Below, one piece after another: positions 38,456 to 47,822 of a stretch of 64,000 nt of DNA. The notes below the pieces were generated by a model. It worked only from the letters and a program-made list of their open reading frames with translations. It ran no database searches and was not told the DNA's origin. Numbering within the stretch: position 1 is the stretch's first letter; every line of letters starts with the position of its first letter. This DNA comes from an uncultured Prevotellaceae bacterium (GTDB taxonomy: Bacteria > Bacteroidota > Bacteroidia > Bacteroidales > Bacteroidaceae). The stretch lies in contig CAMZCM010000001.1 in NCBI GenBank assembly GCA_947305005.1, forward strand, positions 62,001 through 126,000, read 5' to 3'. The position numbers and the translations under genes are program-made.

Positions 38456-40363
38456 ATGCGATATATTAAGAAAATGGACATATTCATTTTGAAGCAGTTC
38501 TCGCTCCTTTTTGCGGGAACCTTCTTCATTTGTCTCTTCATCTTCATGATGCAGTTTCTGTGGCGCTATGTAGAGGATCTGATTGGCAAGGGCCTGACGT
38601 TTGATGTGTTGGCGAAGTTCTTTTTCTATGCTTCCATGACGTTGGTGCCGATTTCCATTCCTTTGGCATTGTTGCTGGCGGCTTTGATATCGTTTGGAAA
38701 TATGGGTGAACGGCTAGAGCTTCTTGCGATGAAGGCAGCAGGCATTCCGCTAATTCGTATCTTGCGTCCTGTCTTTATCTTCTCTGTGGCAGTTGCCTTT
38801 GGGTCCTTTTATTTTCAGAATGTCGTGGCGCCTGAGAGTAGCAAACAGCTGGCAGCCCTCCTTTACTCGATGCGTCAGAAATCACCCGAACTGGAGATTC
38901 CTGAAGGCATCTTCTATAACGAGATTCCCGGCTATAATCTGTTTGTGGAGCGTAAGGATATGAAATCAGGTATGCTCTATAGCCTGATGATTTACACGCA
39001 GGGAACAAACTTTGATGATACACAGGTCGTATTGGCAGACTCAGGCCGCATCCAGGCTACAGAGGATCAGATGCATTTGAAATTGACGCTCTATGACGGC
39101 CAACGTTTCCGTAATATGCAAAACACGGGTAGCGCCTTGGATAAGAGTTCGGTTCCCTATCTGCGTGAGACCTTCAAGAAGGAAGTGGATCTGATACCCT
39201 TTGACAACAACTTCAGCGTCATGGATGCCAACTTGTTCAATGACAATGCGCAGACCAAAGGTTTGAAGATGCTCTCACGAGGAATAGATTCCATTCGCCA
39301 TTATTTGGATTCTGTGGGACATGTTCAGTATGAGCAATATGGCTACAGTTTCCTTAAGGCAACCCGCTTGAGGGGACGAGCTGATTCTGCAGACATCGTA
39401 CGCCGCGTAACAGAAACGCCGTTGGACTTTGATTCCGTTTATACGGTCATGAATGACAATGACCACAGTAACGTGATGCGCTCTGCCTTGAACAATGTCC
39501 GCAACGGACAGGCGCAGATTGAGCTCATGAGAGACTATAGCTATCAGTGTAACCGAAGTTGGAGAATCCATAAACTGGAACGTCATAAGAAATATGCTTT
39601 GTCGCTGGCCTGTCTCATGTTTTTCTTCATCGGCGCACCGCTGGGAGCCATTATCCGCAAGGGTGGCTTGGGTGTTCCCATCGTGATTTCCGTGGTGTTC
39701 TTTATCTTCTATTACATGGTGAATATCTCTGGCGAGAAACTCTCTAAGAGTGGTGACTGGGATGTTACGTTCGGTATGTGGTTGAGCTCAATGGTGTTGG
39801 CTCCTATTGGCGCATGGCTTACTTGGAAATCCAATCAGGATTCTGCGGTCTTCAATGTTGAAGCTTACCAACGCTTCTTTCGCAAGTTGTTTGGCTTGCG
39901 ACAGAAACGCGCTATCGTTCGCAAAGAGGTGATCATGAACGAGGTGGATTCAGAAAAACTTATTCCTCAACTTCAGCAGTTTAACTTGGATTGTGCCGCT
40001 TATTCGGCTGCACGCAACCTGTGGCGGATGCCGAATTACTTCCGCATATTCTTCCGTTATGAGAAAGATACTACGGTCATTGCCCTCAGTGATCAACTGG
40101 AGGCTTTGGTTGAGGATTTATCCAATAGTCGTGACAATCGCGTGATTGCTGCTTTAAACGAGATTCCGATACTCGTCCCCGATGCCCATACGAGGCCTTT
40201 TAGCAATCCGCGACTAAATAATCTCATCGGAATACTCTTCCCCGTTGGCATTATCCTGTGGATTCGAATCTGGCGCTATCGTCTGAGGCTTTGGCGTGAT
40301 ATGGAGCAACTGCAGAAACAATGCACATACATCATTGAACGATTAAAAACAGAGCAACTATGA
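38456..40363 (+). CDS. LptF/LptG-family lipopolysaccharide export permease
   Basis: 635 residues. I chose the ATG at 38456 ([15 protein letters not shown]) because the upstream GTG is inside the promoter. YjgP/YjgQ layout: TM helices at about 12-35 and 58-110 ([34 protein letters not shown] is the family core, seen here in part as [17 protein letters not shown]), a periplasmic beta-jellyroll about 120-390, then TM helices near 395-475. Unlike short LptF/G proteins it carries a further ~150-residue cytoplasmic extension ending in another TM segment ([17 protein letters not shown]). It forms the inner-membrane part of the LPS transporter with LptB. ribBA overlaps its stop by 4 bp (ATGA), so the two are translationally coupled. 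Confidence 0.9.
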   Translation: MRYIKKMDIFILKQFSLLFAGTFFICLFIFMMQFLWRYVEDLIGKGLTFDVLAKFFFYASMTLVPISIPLALLLAALISFGNMGERLELLAMKAAGIPLIRILRPVFIFSVAVAFGSFYFQNVVAPESSKQLAALLYSMRQKSPELEIPEGIFYNEIPGYNLFVERKDMKSGMLYSLMIYTQGTNFDDTQVVLADSGRIQATEDQMHLKLTLYDGQRFRNMQNTGSALDKSSVPYLRETFKKEVDLIPFDNNFSVMDANLFNDNAQTKGLKMLSRGIDSIRHYLDSVGHVQYEQYGYSFLKATRLRGRADSADIVRRVTETPLDFDSVYTVMNDNDHSNVMRSALNNVRNGQAQIELMRDYSYQCNRSWRIHKLERHKKYALSLACLMFFFIGAPLGAIIRKGGLGVPIVISVVFFIFYYMVNISGEKLSKSGDWDVTFGMWLSSMVLAPIGAWLTWKSNQDSAVFNVEAYQRFFRKLFGLRQKRAIVRKEVIMNEVDSEKLIPQLQQFNLDCAAYSAARNLWRMPNYFRIFFRYEKDTTVIALSDQLEALVEDLSNSRDNRVIAALNEIPILVPDAHTRPFSNPRLNNLIGILFPVGIILWIRIWRYRLRLWRDMEQLQKQCTYIIERLKTEQL

Positions 40364-41568
40364 TACAATTATCAATGATCGAAGACGCCCTCCAAGACTT
40401 CAAGGAAGGCAAGTTTGTCATTGTCGTCGATGACGAAGATCGAGAGAATGAAGGCGACTTCATCATCGCCGCTGAGAAGATAACACCCGAAAAGGTCAAT
40501 TTCATGCTCCGCGAGGGTAGAGGTGTACTTTGTGCACCTATCACCATGAGCAGGGCTAAGGAACTGGAACTGCCTCATCAGGTGTTGGACAATACCTCTA
40601 TGCTTGGCACGCCTTTCACCGTCACAGTGGATAAACTGGAAGGCTGCACGACAGGTGTTAGTGCTGCTGATCGTGCGGCGACCATTCTTCACTTGGCTAA
40701 CCCTAAGGCGAAGGCTTCCGATTTTGGTAGGCCTGGGCATATCAATCCCCTGTATGCTCAGGATCGTGGCGTGCTCCGTCGTGCTGGTCACACGGAGGCT
40801 GCTATTGACTTAGCGCGCTTGGCCGGATTGCAGCCTGCTGCAGCCTTAATTGAGATTCTGAATCCCGATGGCACGATGGCACGAATGCCTCAACTGAAAG
40901 AGGTGGCAGACAAACATGGTATTCGTATTATCACAATCCGTGACCTGATAGCCTATCGTCTGCAACGTGAACAGATGGTGGAAGCTGCACCTGAGGTGGA
41001 TCTGCCTACTGCTTACGGCCATTTCAGGGATATCACTTTCCGCCAGATTGCCAATGGTCTTGAGCATGTTGCTCTCATCAAAGGTTCATGGGAGCCAGAC
41101 GAGCCTATCCTAGTTAGAGTACATAGTTCCTGTGTAACTGGTGATATCTTCGGCAGTCAGCGCTGTGACTGCGGAGAACAGCTGCACCGTGCAATGCAGA
41201 TGATAGATCAGGAAGGCAAAGGTGTAGTGCTGTATATGAGTCAGGAAGGCCGTGGTATAGGACTCTTCAACAAGATGAAGGCGTATAAACTTCAGGAACA
41301 GGGAGATGATACCGTCGAGGCCAATGTCCATTTGGGTTTCCGTCCGGATGAGCGCGACTATGGTGTTGGTGCACAGATCCTTCGACAACTTGGCGTACAC
41401 AAGATCCGCCTTTTGACCAATAATCCTGTCAAGCGTGTAGGTTTGGAAGCTTATGGGTTGGAGATCGTCGAGAACGTACCTATTGAAGTCAAGCCCAATA
41501 GATACAATGAGCGTTACCTGAAGACCAAGCAGGAGCGAATGGGGCACGATCTTCACTTTAATAAGTGA
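40360..41568 (+). CDS. ribBA: Bifunctional DHBP synthase / GTP cyclohydrolase II
   Basis: 402 residues. The N-terminal half (1-~200) is RibB, making 3,4-dihydroxy-2-butanone 4-phosphate from ribulose 5-phosphate: [33 protein letters not shown] and [12 protein letters not shown] are all present. The C-terminal half is RibA (GTP to the pyrimidine precursor), with the zinc site [20 protein letters not shown] and the [11 protein letters not shown] loop. Both start riboflavin synthesis. It overlaps the LptF/G gene by ATGA. No FMN riboswitch precedes it. Confidence 0.97.
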   Translation: MIQLSMIEDALQDFKEGKFVIVVDDEDRENEGDFIIAAEKITPEKVNFMLREGRGVLCAPITMSRAKELELPHQVLDNTSMLGTPFTVTVDKLEGCTTGVSAADRAATILHLANPKAKASDFGRPGHINPLYAQDRGVLRRAGHTEAAIDLARLAGLQPAAALIEILNPDGTMARMPQLKEVADKHGIRIITIRDLIAYRLQREQMVEAAPEVDLPTAYGHFRDITFRQIANGLEHVALIKGSWEPDEPILVRVHSSCVTGDIFGSQRCDCGEQLHRAMQMIDQEGKGVVLYMSQEGRGIGLFNKMKAYKLQEQGDDTVEANVHLGFRPDERDYGVGAQILRQLGVHKIRLLTNNPVKRVGLEAYGLEIVENVPIEVKPNRYNERYLKTKQERMGHDLHFNK

Positions 41569-41623
41569 AAAGAGAAAGATGAAAAGGTTGATAGAAAATA
41601 GGAATTTCTGTTCTCCTTAAAAA

Positions 41624-41669
41624 AACTTTCAACTTTCAACTTTCAACTATTAACTTTTTACTACCTTTG
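41624..41669 (+). promoter_or_regulatory. aspC-purH-mre promoter with upstream heptad repeats
   Basis: Three perfect AACTTTC heptads (41624-41644) and two degenerate ones (AACTATT, AACTTTT) run almost into TACCTTTG (41662-41669), the -7 element. The arrangement is the same as at pnp with a different heptad. Confidence 0.65.
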
Positions 41670-41695
41670 CAAGCAAAATCAAAAATACAATTTAT

Positions 41696-42889
41696 ATGAA
41701 CACTTTATCAGAACGTCTCAATAGACTTGCACCTTCTGCTACATTGGCTATGAGCCAGCGTAGCAGCGAATTGAAATCCCAAGGCGTTGATGTGATTAAC
41801 ATGAGTGTCGGCGAACCCGACTTCAATACGCCTGACCATATTAAGGCTGCAGCCATCAAAGCGGTGGAAGAGAACTATTCCCGTTACTCTCCCGTTCCCG
41901 GTTATCCCGCCCTTAAGCAGGCTATCGTGGAAAAATTGAAGAATGAAAATGGTCTTGAATTTGCCCCTTCACAGATCCTTTGTTCCAACGGTGCTAAGCA
42001 GAGCGTCTGCAATGCTGTCATGGCGCTTGTTAATGCTGGAGACGAAGTAATCATCCCTGCGCCCTATTGGGTCAGCTATCCGCAGATGGTACTTTTGGCT
42101 GAAGGCACTCCTGTGTATATTGACGCCCCTATTGAGCAAGATTTTAAGATTACGCCTGAACAATTGGAAGCCGCCATTACACCCAAGACCCGTGCTTTCA
42201 TCCTTTGTTCTCCTTCAAACCCTACCGGTTCTGTCTATACGAAGGAAGAACTGAAGGCGTTGGCTGATGTGTTGGCTCGTCATGAGCGTGTTATCGTCCT
42301 CGCTGATGAGATATATGAGCACATCAATTATGTAGGTAAGCATGAGAGCATTGCACAGTTTGAGAATATCCGTGACCGCGTGGTCATCATCAATGGTGTA
42401 TCTAAGGCTTACGCCATGACAGGTTGGCGCATCGGTTTCATCGCTGCTCCTGAATGGATTGTCAAGGGCTGCAACAAGCTTCAGGGACAATACACCAGTG
42501 GCCCGTGTTCTGTCAGCCAGAAAGCTGCTGAAGCAGCCTACACAGGATCCCAGCAGTGTGTGGAAGATATGCGTCTGGCTTTCGAGCGTCGCAAAAACCT
42601 TATCGTGAAATTGGCCAAGGAGATTCCTGGTCTTGAGGTCAACGACCCTCAGGGTGCTTTCTACCTCTTCCCCAAGTGCTCTAGTTACTTTGGTAAACGC
42701 GATGGTGACCGTGTCATCAACAACAGCACAGATTTCGCCATGTATCTGCTCGAAGTCGGTCACGTTGCGTCTGTCGGAGGCGATGCTTTTGGCTCTCCTG
42801 AGTGCTTCCGCATGAGTTATGCTACCAGCGATGAGAATATCGTTGAGGCGATGCGCCGCATCAAAGAGACTTTGGCAAAACTGAAATAA
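41696..42889 (+). CDS. aspC: Class I PLP-dependent aminotransferase (aspartate aminotransferase)
   Basis: 397 residues, fold type I. The N-terminus LAPSATLAMSQRSSELKSQG and NMSVGEPDFNTPDHI are typical of subgroup I-gamma aspartate aminotransferases. The PLP pocket shows YWVSYPQM, SPSNPTGSVYTKEEL, LADEIYEHI and the Schiff-base lysine in NGVSKAYAMTGWRIGF; the substrate arginine is in CFRMSYAT. It transfers the amino group between aspartate and 2-oxoglutarate. It is probably the first gene of a transcript continuing into purH and the mre cluster (28-bp gap). Confidence 0.93.
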   Translation: MNTLSERLNRLAPSATLAMSQRSSELKSQGVDVINMSVGEPDFNTPDHIKAAAIKAVEENYSRYSPVPGYPALKQAIVEKLKNENGLEFAPSQILCSNGAKQSVCNAVMALVNAGDEVIIPAPYWVSYPQMVLLAEGTPVYIDAPIEQDFKITPEQLEAAITPKTRAFILCSPSNPTGSVYTKEELKALADVLARHERVIVLADEIYEHINYVGKHESIAQFENIRDRVVIINGVSKAYAMTGWRIGFIAAPEWIVKGCNKLQGQYTSGPCSVSQKAAEAAYTGSQQCVEDMRLAFERRKNLIVKLAKEIPGLEVNDPQGAFYLFPKCSSYFGKRDGDRVINNSTDFAMYLLEVGHVASVGGDAFGSPECFRMSYATSDENIVEAMRRIKETLAKLK

Positions 42890-42917
42890 GAATCATCACT
42901 AAAAACAAATACCCATC

Positions 42918-43511
42918 ATGAATCAGAAAACAATCAAGACCGCTCTTATCTCCGTCTTCCACAAGGATGGTCTGGAGGAGTTGCTCGCCAAGCTGAATGC
43001 AGAAGGCGTGAAGTTCCTTTCCACCGGCGGCACACAGACATTTATCGAAAGTCTCGGCTATCCTTGCCAGAAAGTAGAGGAAGTAACCACTTATCCCAGT
43101 ATTCTCGGCGGACGCGTAAAGACTCTTCATCCCAAAATCTTTGGTGGCATTCTCGGTCGTCGTGAACTGGAAGGTGATCGTCAGCAGATGGAACAGTACG
43201 AGATTCCTGAGATTGACCTCGTTATAGTGGATCTCTATCCTTTCGAGCAGACAGTTGCCAGCGGTGCCAGTGATGCTGATATCATTGAGAAGATTGATAT
43301 AGGTGGTATCTCCCTTATCCGTGCAGGTGCCAAGAACTTCAACGATGTTGTCATCATCCCCTCTAAGGAACAATACAAGCCTTTGCTGGATATTCTTAAC
43401 GCTCAAGGCGCACAGACCACGCTGGAGCAGCGTCGTGCCTTCGCTACCGCCGCCTTCGGTGTCAGCAGTCATTATGACACTGCCATCAATGCGTGGTTCA
43501 AAGGTGAATAA
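42918..43511 (+). CDS. purH: IMP cyclohydrolase (PurH N-terminal domain only)
   Basis: 197 residues, corresponding to the first ~200 of the usual ~510-residue PurH. Present are ALISVFHKDGLEELLAKL, STGGTQTFIESLG, GGRVKTLHPKIFGGIL, DLVIVDLYPF and the IGGISLIRAGAKNF segment, so the final cyclisation of FAICAR to IMP should work. The AICAR transformylase domain that normally follows is absent. The stop at 43511 is followed by only 36 bp before mreB, with no remnant of the missing domain. The transformylase must be encoded elsewhere, or be replaced by a PurP-type enzyme. The place next to mreB is where I would expect bifunctional purH in Bacteroidales. Confidence 0.9.
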   Translation: MNQKTIKTALISVFHKDGLEELLAKLNAEGVKFLSTGGTQTFIESLGYPCQKVEEVTTYPSILGGRVKTLHPKIFGGILGRRELEGDRQQMEQYEIPEIDLVIVDLYPFEQTVASGASDADIIEKIDIGGISLIRAGAKNFNDVVIIPSKEQYKPLLDILNAQGAQTTLEQRRAFATAAFGVSSHYDTAINAWFKGE

Positions 43512-43547
43512 ATCGTCATAATGTAAATCGTCTAATTGTAAATTGAA

Positions 43548-44567
43548 ATGGGATTTTTCTCCTTTACCAAAGAAATAGCCATGGATCTTGGCACCGCCAA
43601 TACAATCATCCTCGCCGATGGTAAGATTGTGGTGGATGAACCTTCCGTGGTCGCTCTTGACCGTCGCAGTGAAAAGATGATCGCTGTCGGTGATAAGGCG
43701 AAACAAATGTACGAAAAGACACATCCAAATATTCGTACCATTCGTCCGTTGCGTGATGGCGTCATCGCTGACTTCAACGCTTGCGAGCAAATGATGCGTG
43801 GTTTGATTAAAATGGCACATTCTGGCAATCATTTCTTCACCCCATCTATGCGAATGGTCATCGGCGTGCCTTCTGGAAGTACTGAGGTGGAACTGCGTGC
43901 TGTTCGTGATTCTGCAGAACATGCAGGCGGACGTGAGGTCTATCTAATCTATGAGCCTATGGCTGCCGCTATTGGTATCGGTCTGGATGTTGTAGCTCCT
44001 CAGGGTAATATGATTGTCGATATAGGTGGCGGTAGCACAGAGATTGCCGTAATCTCCCTCGGCGGTATTGTAGCAGACAAGAGCCTCCGTATCGCGGGTG
44101 ATGACCTGACAGCAGATATCCAAGAGTATATGAGCCGACAGCATAATGTGAAAGTCAGTGAACGTATGGCTGAGCGTATCAAGATTAACGTAGGTTCTGC
44201 TCTCACCGATCTTGGCGATAATGCTCCAGAGGATTATGTTGTACATGGCCCGAACCGTATCACAGCACTTCCGATGGCTGTTCCTGTTTGCTATCAGGAG
44301 ATTGCGCATTGTCTGGAGAAAACGATTGCGAAGATTGAGACGGCCGTTCTTAATGCTCTTGAAGAGACACCTCCTGAGCTTTATGCTGATATTGTACATA
44401 CTGGTATCTATCTGACTGGTGGTGGTGCTTTGTTGCGTGGCCTTGACAAGCGTCTCACCGACAAAATCAATATTCCTTTCCATGTGGCGGAAGATCCTCT
44501 TCATAGTGTTGCGAAAGGAACAGGTGTTGCACTGAAGAACATCCATAACTTCTCGTTCCTCATGTAA
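43548..44567 (+). CDS. mreB: Rod shape-determining protein MreB
   Basis: 339 residues, normal length. Actin-like ATPase that forms membrane-bound filaments guiding lateral wall synthesis. Visible are MDLGTANTIILADGKIVVDEPSVVAL (seen as DLGTANT...VDEPSVV), GVIADFNACEQMMRG, IGVPSG, the phosphate-2 segment MIVDIGGGSTEIAVISLGGIV (in part DIGGGSTEIAV) and the adenosine motif TGIYLTGGGALLRGLD. It is first in the order mreB-mreC-mreD-mrdA-rodA. Confidence 0.97.
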   Translation: MGFFSFTKEIAMDLGTANTIILADGKIVVDEPSVVALDRRSEKMIAVGDKAKQMYEKTHPNIRTIRPLRDGVIADFNACEQMMRGLIKMAHSGNHFFTPSMRMVIGVPSGSTEVELRAVRDSAEHAGGREVYLIYEPMAAAIGIGLDVVAPQGNMIVDIGGGSTEIAVISLGGIVADKSLRIAGDDLTADIQEYMSRQHNVKVSERMAERIKINVGSALTDLGDNAPEDYVVHGPNRITALPMAVPVCYQEIAHCLEKTIAKIETAVLNALEETPPELYADIVHTGIYLTGGGALLRGLDKRLTDKINIPFHVAEDPLHSVAKGTGVALKNIHNFSFLM

Positions 44568-44584
44568 TCTAATCCTCGTCATCC

Positions 44585-45439
44585 ATGCGCGCATTGTTGG
44601 ACTTCTTAGTCAAGTACCATCATTGGCTATTATTTATTGTTCTGGAAGGGCTCAGTTTTACACTGCTCTTCCAGTTCAATCATTATCATAATAGTGTGTG
44701 GGCCACGACTGCGAACAGTGTCGTGGGGCGCGTGAATGTATGGGAGCAGGGAGTGATACGGTATATGAAGTTGGGTGAGGTGAATGAAGCCCTTACCCGT
44801 CGTAACCTGATTCTGGAACAGAATAATGAGGAATTGTCGCGCAAACTGGCAGAACTTACTCATGACTCTACTTGGGCAGAGCGGCAACAGACACTTCGCC
44901 TGTCAAATCTGAAAAAGATACCCGCAAAGGTCATTACCAATAGTGTTCTTCGTCGTAATAACTACATGACGATTGATCGTGGTGAAGTTGATGGCATTGA
45001 ACCAGAGATGGGCGTTGTCTGTGGCACGGGTATTGTTGGTATTGTTTTCATGACTTCTCGTCACTATGCTATTGTGCAGCCTCTGCTCAACGGTCACTCG
45101 AATATCAGCTGTCGAATACGAGGCTCTGGTTATTTTGGTTATTTGCGTTGGGAGGGCGGCAATCCGCTATATGCGGTGTTGGATGACATTCCTCGACATG
45201 CTCGTTTCAAAGTGGGCGATGTCGTTGAGACCAGTGGCTTCAGTTCTGTCTTCCCTGCTGGCATCTTTGTTGGTAAGGTCGATGCGATTGAGGATAGTAA
45301 TGACGGACTGAGCTATCAGCTTCGCGTTCATCTCGGCACCGATTTTTCACAATTACAAAACGTTCAAGTCATTACTCAATCGTTTCAGGGTGAGTTGCGT
45401 GAACTGGAACAGAAAGCGGATTCAGTAGCTAAACTCTAA
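44585..45439 (+). CDS. mreC: Rod shape-determining protein MreC
   Basis: 284 residues: a short cytoplasmic start, one TM helix (about 14-32, WLLFIVLEGLSFTLLFQF), a coiled-coil (about 60-100), then the periplasmic beta-domain pair (RRNNYMTIDRGEVDGIEPEMGVV, seen in part as YMTIDRGEVDGI, and GDVVETSGFSSVFPAGIFVGKV in part). MreC links MreB filaments with the wall synthases MrdA and RodA. It starts 17 bp after mreB. Confidence 0.95.
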   Translation: MRALLDFLVKYHHWLLFIVLEGLSFTLLFQFNHYHNSVWATTANSVVGRVNVWEQGVIRYMKLGEVNEALTRRNLILEQNNEELSRKLAELTHDSTWAERQQTLRLSNLKKIPAKVITNSVLRRNNYMTIDRGEVDGIEPEMGVVCGTGIVGIVFMTSRHYAIVQPLLNGHSNISCRIRGSGYFGYLRWEGGNPLYAVLDDIPRHARFKVGDVVETSGFSSVFPAGIFVGKVDAIEDSNDGLSYQLRVHLGTDFSQLQNVQVITQSFQGELRELEQKADSVAKL

Positions 45440-45469
45440 ACCTTCATATTTAATCTTTCGTCCCCGATA

Positions 45470-45976
45470 ATGCTTTTCACCCCATTACAGCGTTTATTAT
45501 GGATGGTCGTCTTAGTGGCGGCACAGATGCTTGTGTTCAATCATATCCATCTTTTGGGCTATGCTACGCCTCTTCCTTTCGTCTATCTGCTGTTGCTTTT
45601 CCCTTTGGGGACGGAGCGCTGGCGAATCTTATTGTGGGGTTTTGCCTGCGGTCTTTTAACGGATATTATTTCTCTAACGCCTGGCATCGGGGCTGCTGCG
45701 ATGACACTAACCGCTTTTATTCAACCCTTGTGGTTGGAATTGGTGATACCCAAGGATGCTGTTGATAATCTACAGGCTCGATATAATACATTGGGATTTT
45801 GGCCTTATGTTCATTATGCTACCATCCTCACAGGTGTCTTTATTGTTGCATATTTCCTCATCCTGTCGTTCAGTTTCCATCATTTTGGGGATTTTGTACT
45901 CTCTCTCGTTTCCAGTTGGCTATTGACATTACTGCTCTGTCTCACTTTCGAAGGTTTCCGGAAGAAGCATGAATAA
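45470..45976 (+). CDS. mreD: Rod shape-determining protein MreD
   Basis: 168 residues, almost entirely hydrophobic with about five TM helices, including the recognisable PLPFVYLLLLFPLGTERW and FACGLLTDIISLTPGIGAAA segments. MreD is the integral-membrane partner of MreC. Its 3' end overlaps mrdA by 8 bp. Confidence 0.93.
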   Translation: MLFTPLQRLLWMVVLVAAQMLVFNHIHLLGYATPLPFVYLLLLFPLGTERWRILLWGFACGLLTDIISLTPGIGAAAMTLTAFIQPLWLELVIPKDAVDNLQARYNTLGFWPYVHYATILTGVFIVAYFLILSFSFHHFGDFVLSLVSSWLLTLLLCLTFEGFRKKHE

Positions 45977-47822
45977 AGAGAATTACCATTTAGCGAAACG
46001 TCAGTATGTGTTGGCTTTCTCCGCCATACTCATCGTTGTCATCTATATCGTGCGTTTGTTTACGTTACAGATGACCTCGGATGACTATAAGATGCGAGCA
46101 GACTCCAATGCCTTCATGCATCGTGTCCAGTTCCCTGCTCGTGGCGCTATCACCGATCGCAACGGAAAGCTTTTGGTTTATAATCAGCCAGCTTATGACA
46201 TCGTGGTTGTCATGCAGGAACAAGTGGGGGTTGATACGCTTGACCTATGCGAGAGCCTAGGTATAGACACTGCTTGGTACCGTCGTCGCATGACTGAAAT
46301 CAAGGATCCCAAGCGTAATCCTGGCTATTCCCGTTTCACCCAACAGCTGTTCATGAGCCAGCTCTCTATGGAAGAGTTTAGTAAGTTTCAGGAAAAGTTG
46401 TTCCGCTTCCCGGGCTTCTATATCCAGAAGCGCAGTATCCGTCAATACACCTATCCCTATGCGGCTCATATTTTGGGTGATATAGGAGAAGTAAATCCCT
46501 CTGATATTGAAGAGGATGACTACTATCGTTCCGGTGACTACATCGGCAAACAGGGTATTGAGCGAAGCTACGAGAAAGAGTTGCGTGGCATTAAAGGCTC
46601 CGAGATTCTTCTGCGCGATGTTCATGGTCGTATCAAAGGACGATACCAGAATGGCCGTTTCGATGTACAGCCCATCCCAGGAAAAAACCTCACACTCAGC
46701 ATCGACATTGAATTGCAGAAACTTGGTGAGCGATTGATGCAGCATAAACTCGGCAGCATTGTTGCCATAGAACCCTCAACGGGAGAGATTCTCTGTATGG
46801 TTACTTCGCCGACTTACGACCCTCGCACAATGGTGGGGCGTCAGCGTGGTAAGAAACATCGTGACCTCTCTAATGATCCTATGAAGCCGTTGCTCAACCG
46901 TGCCATCATGGGAACTTATCCTCCCGGTTCAACTTTCAAGACATCACAGGCTCTGACTTTCCTTCAAGAAGGCATTATTACACCTCAGACTGCTTACCCT
47001 TGCTCTCATGGTTTCCATTATGGGCGTCTCACCGTAGGTTGTCACGGTCACGGATCTCCGTTGCCTCTTGTCCCTGCTATCGGTACTTCATGTAATGGCT
47101 ATTTCTGCTGGGGCTTGCTCAATATGTTCAATAATCGCAGGAACTATCACAGTACTCAGGAAGCTATGACCACGTGGAAGGACTATATGGTCAGTATGGG
47201 CTTTGGGTATAAACTTGGTGTTGATCTTCCAGGAGAAAAGCGTGGAATGATTCCGAATGCCGAATTCTATGATAAAGCGTACAAAGGCTCGTGGAGCGGA
47301 CTCACCGTTATCTCTATCTCTATCGGACAGGGTGAGGTGACACTTACCCCCTTGCAGATTGCCAATCTCGGAGCTACTATTGCGAACCGTGGTTGGTTTA
47401 TCACTCCGCATATCGTGAAAGAGATACAGGATGGCATGCTGGACTCGCTCTACACACAGCGTCGTTATACCAAGGTGTCGAAGATGCATTACGAAACGGT
47501 CTGCGAAGGAATGCAAAAAGCAGTTGAGGCTGGTACTTGTCGCTCGGCATATACGACACAGTATGTCACCTGTGGCAAAACTGGTACAGCACAGAATAGA
47601 GGGCATGACCATTCTGTTTTCATGGGCTTCGCTCCCCGTGAGAACCCGCAGATTGCTATCGCTGTGTATGTAGAGAATGGAGGATGGGGTGCGAACTACG
47701 GCGTTCCCCTTGGTGCTCTGATGATGGAACAGTATATTAACGGCAGCCTGTCGCCATCCAGTGAAGCGAAGGCTGAGCTTTTTGCTAATAAGGAAATCTA
47801 TTATGGCGACTATGTCAGGTAA
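45969..47822 (+). CDS. mrdA: Penicillin-binding protein 2
   Basis: 617 residues. Class B transpeptidase that crosslinks the lateral wall with RodA. One N-terminal TM helix (about 13-32), a dimerisation domain (FPARGAITDRNGKLLVYN, VNPSDIEEDDYYRSGDYIGKQG in part), then the transpeptidase domain with nucleophile S321 in GSTFK and the KTG triad in CGKTGTAQNRGHD. Length is usual for Bacteroidetes. It overlaps mreD and rodA, so the five genes are tightly coupled. Confidence 0.97.
   Translation: MNKENYHLAKRQYVLAFSAILIVVIYIVRLFTLQMTSDDYKMRADSNAFMHRVQFPARGAITDRNGKLLVYNQPAYDIVVVMQEQVGVDTLDLCESLGIDTAWYRRRMTEIKDPKRNPGYSRFTQQLFMSQLSMEEFSKFQEKLFRFPGFYIQKRSIRQYTYPYAAHILGDIGEVNPSDIEEDDYYRSGDYIGKQGIERSYEKELRGIKGSEILLRDVHGRIKGRYQNGRFDVQPIPGKNLTLSIDIELQKLGERLMQHKLGSIVAIEPSTGEILCMVTSPTYDPRTMVGRQRGKKHRDLSNDPMKPLLNRAIMGTYPPGSTFKTSQALTFLQEGIITPQTAYPCSHGFHYGRLTVGCHGHGSPLPLVPAIGTSCNGYFCWGLLNMFNNRRNYHSTQEAMTTWKDYMVSMGFGYKLGVDLPGEKRGMIPNAEFYDKAYKGSWSGLTVISISIGQGEVTLTPLQIANLGATIANRGWFITPHIVKEIQDGMLDSLYTQRRYTKVSKMHYETVCEGMQKAVEAGTCRSAYTTQYVTCGKTGTAQNRGHDHSVFMGFAPRENPQIAIAVYVENGGWGANYGVPLGALMMEQYINGSLSPSSEAKAELFANKEIYYGDYVR

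Noticed and set aside
40332..40360. FMN riboswitch before ribBA
   Set aside because: ribBA overlaps the upstream permease gene by 4 bp, so there is no leader that could hold one.
42861..43922. A 353-codon frame antisense to purH and mreB
   Set aside because: It spans two well-defined genes and the gap between them. No family resemblance.
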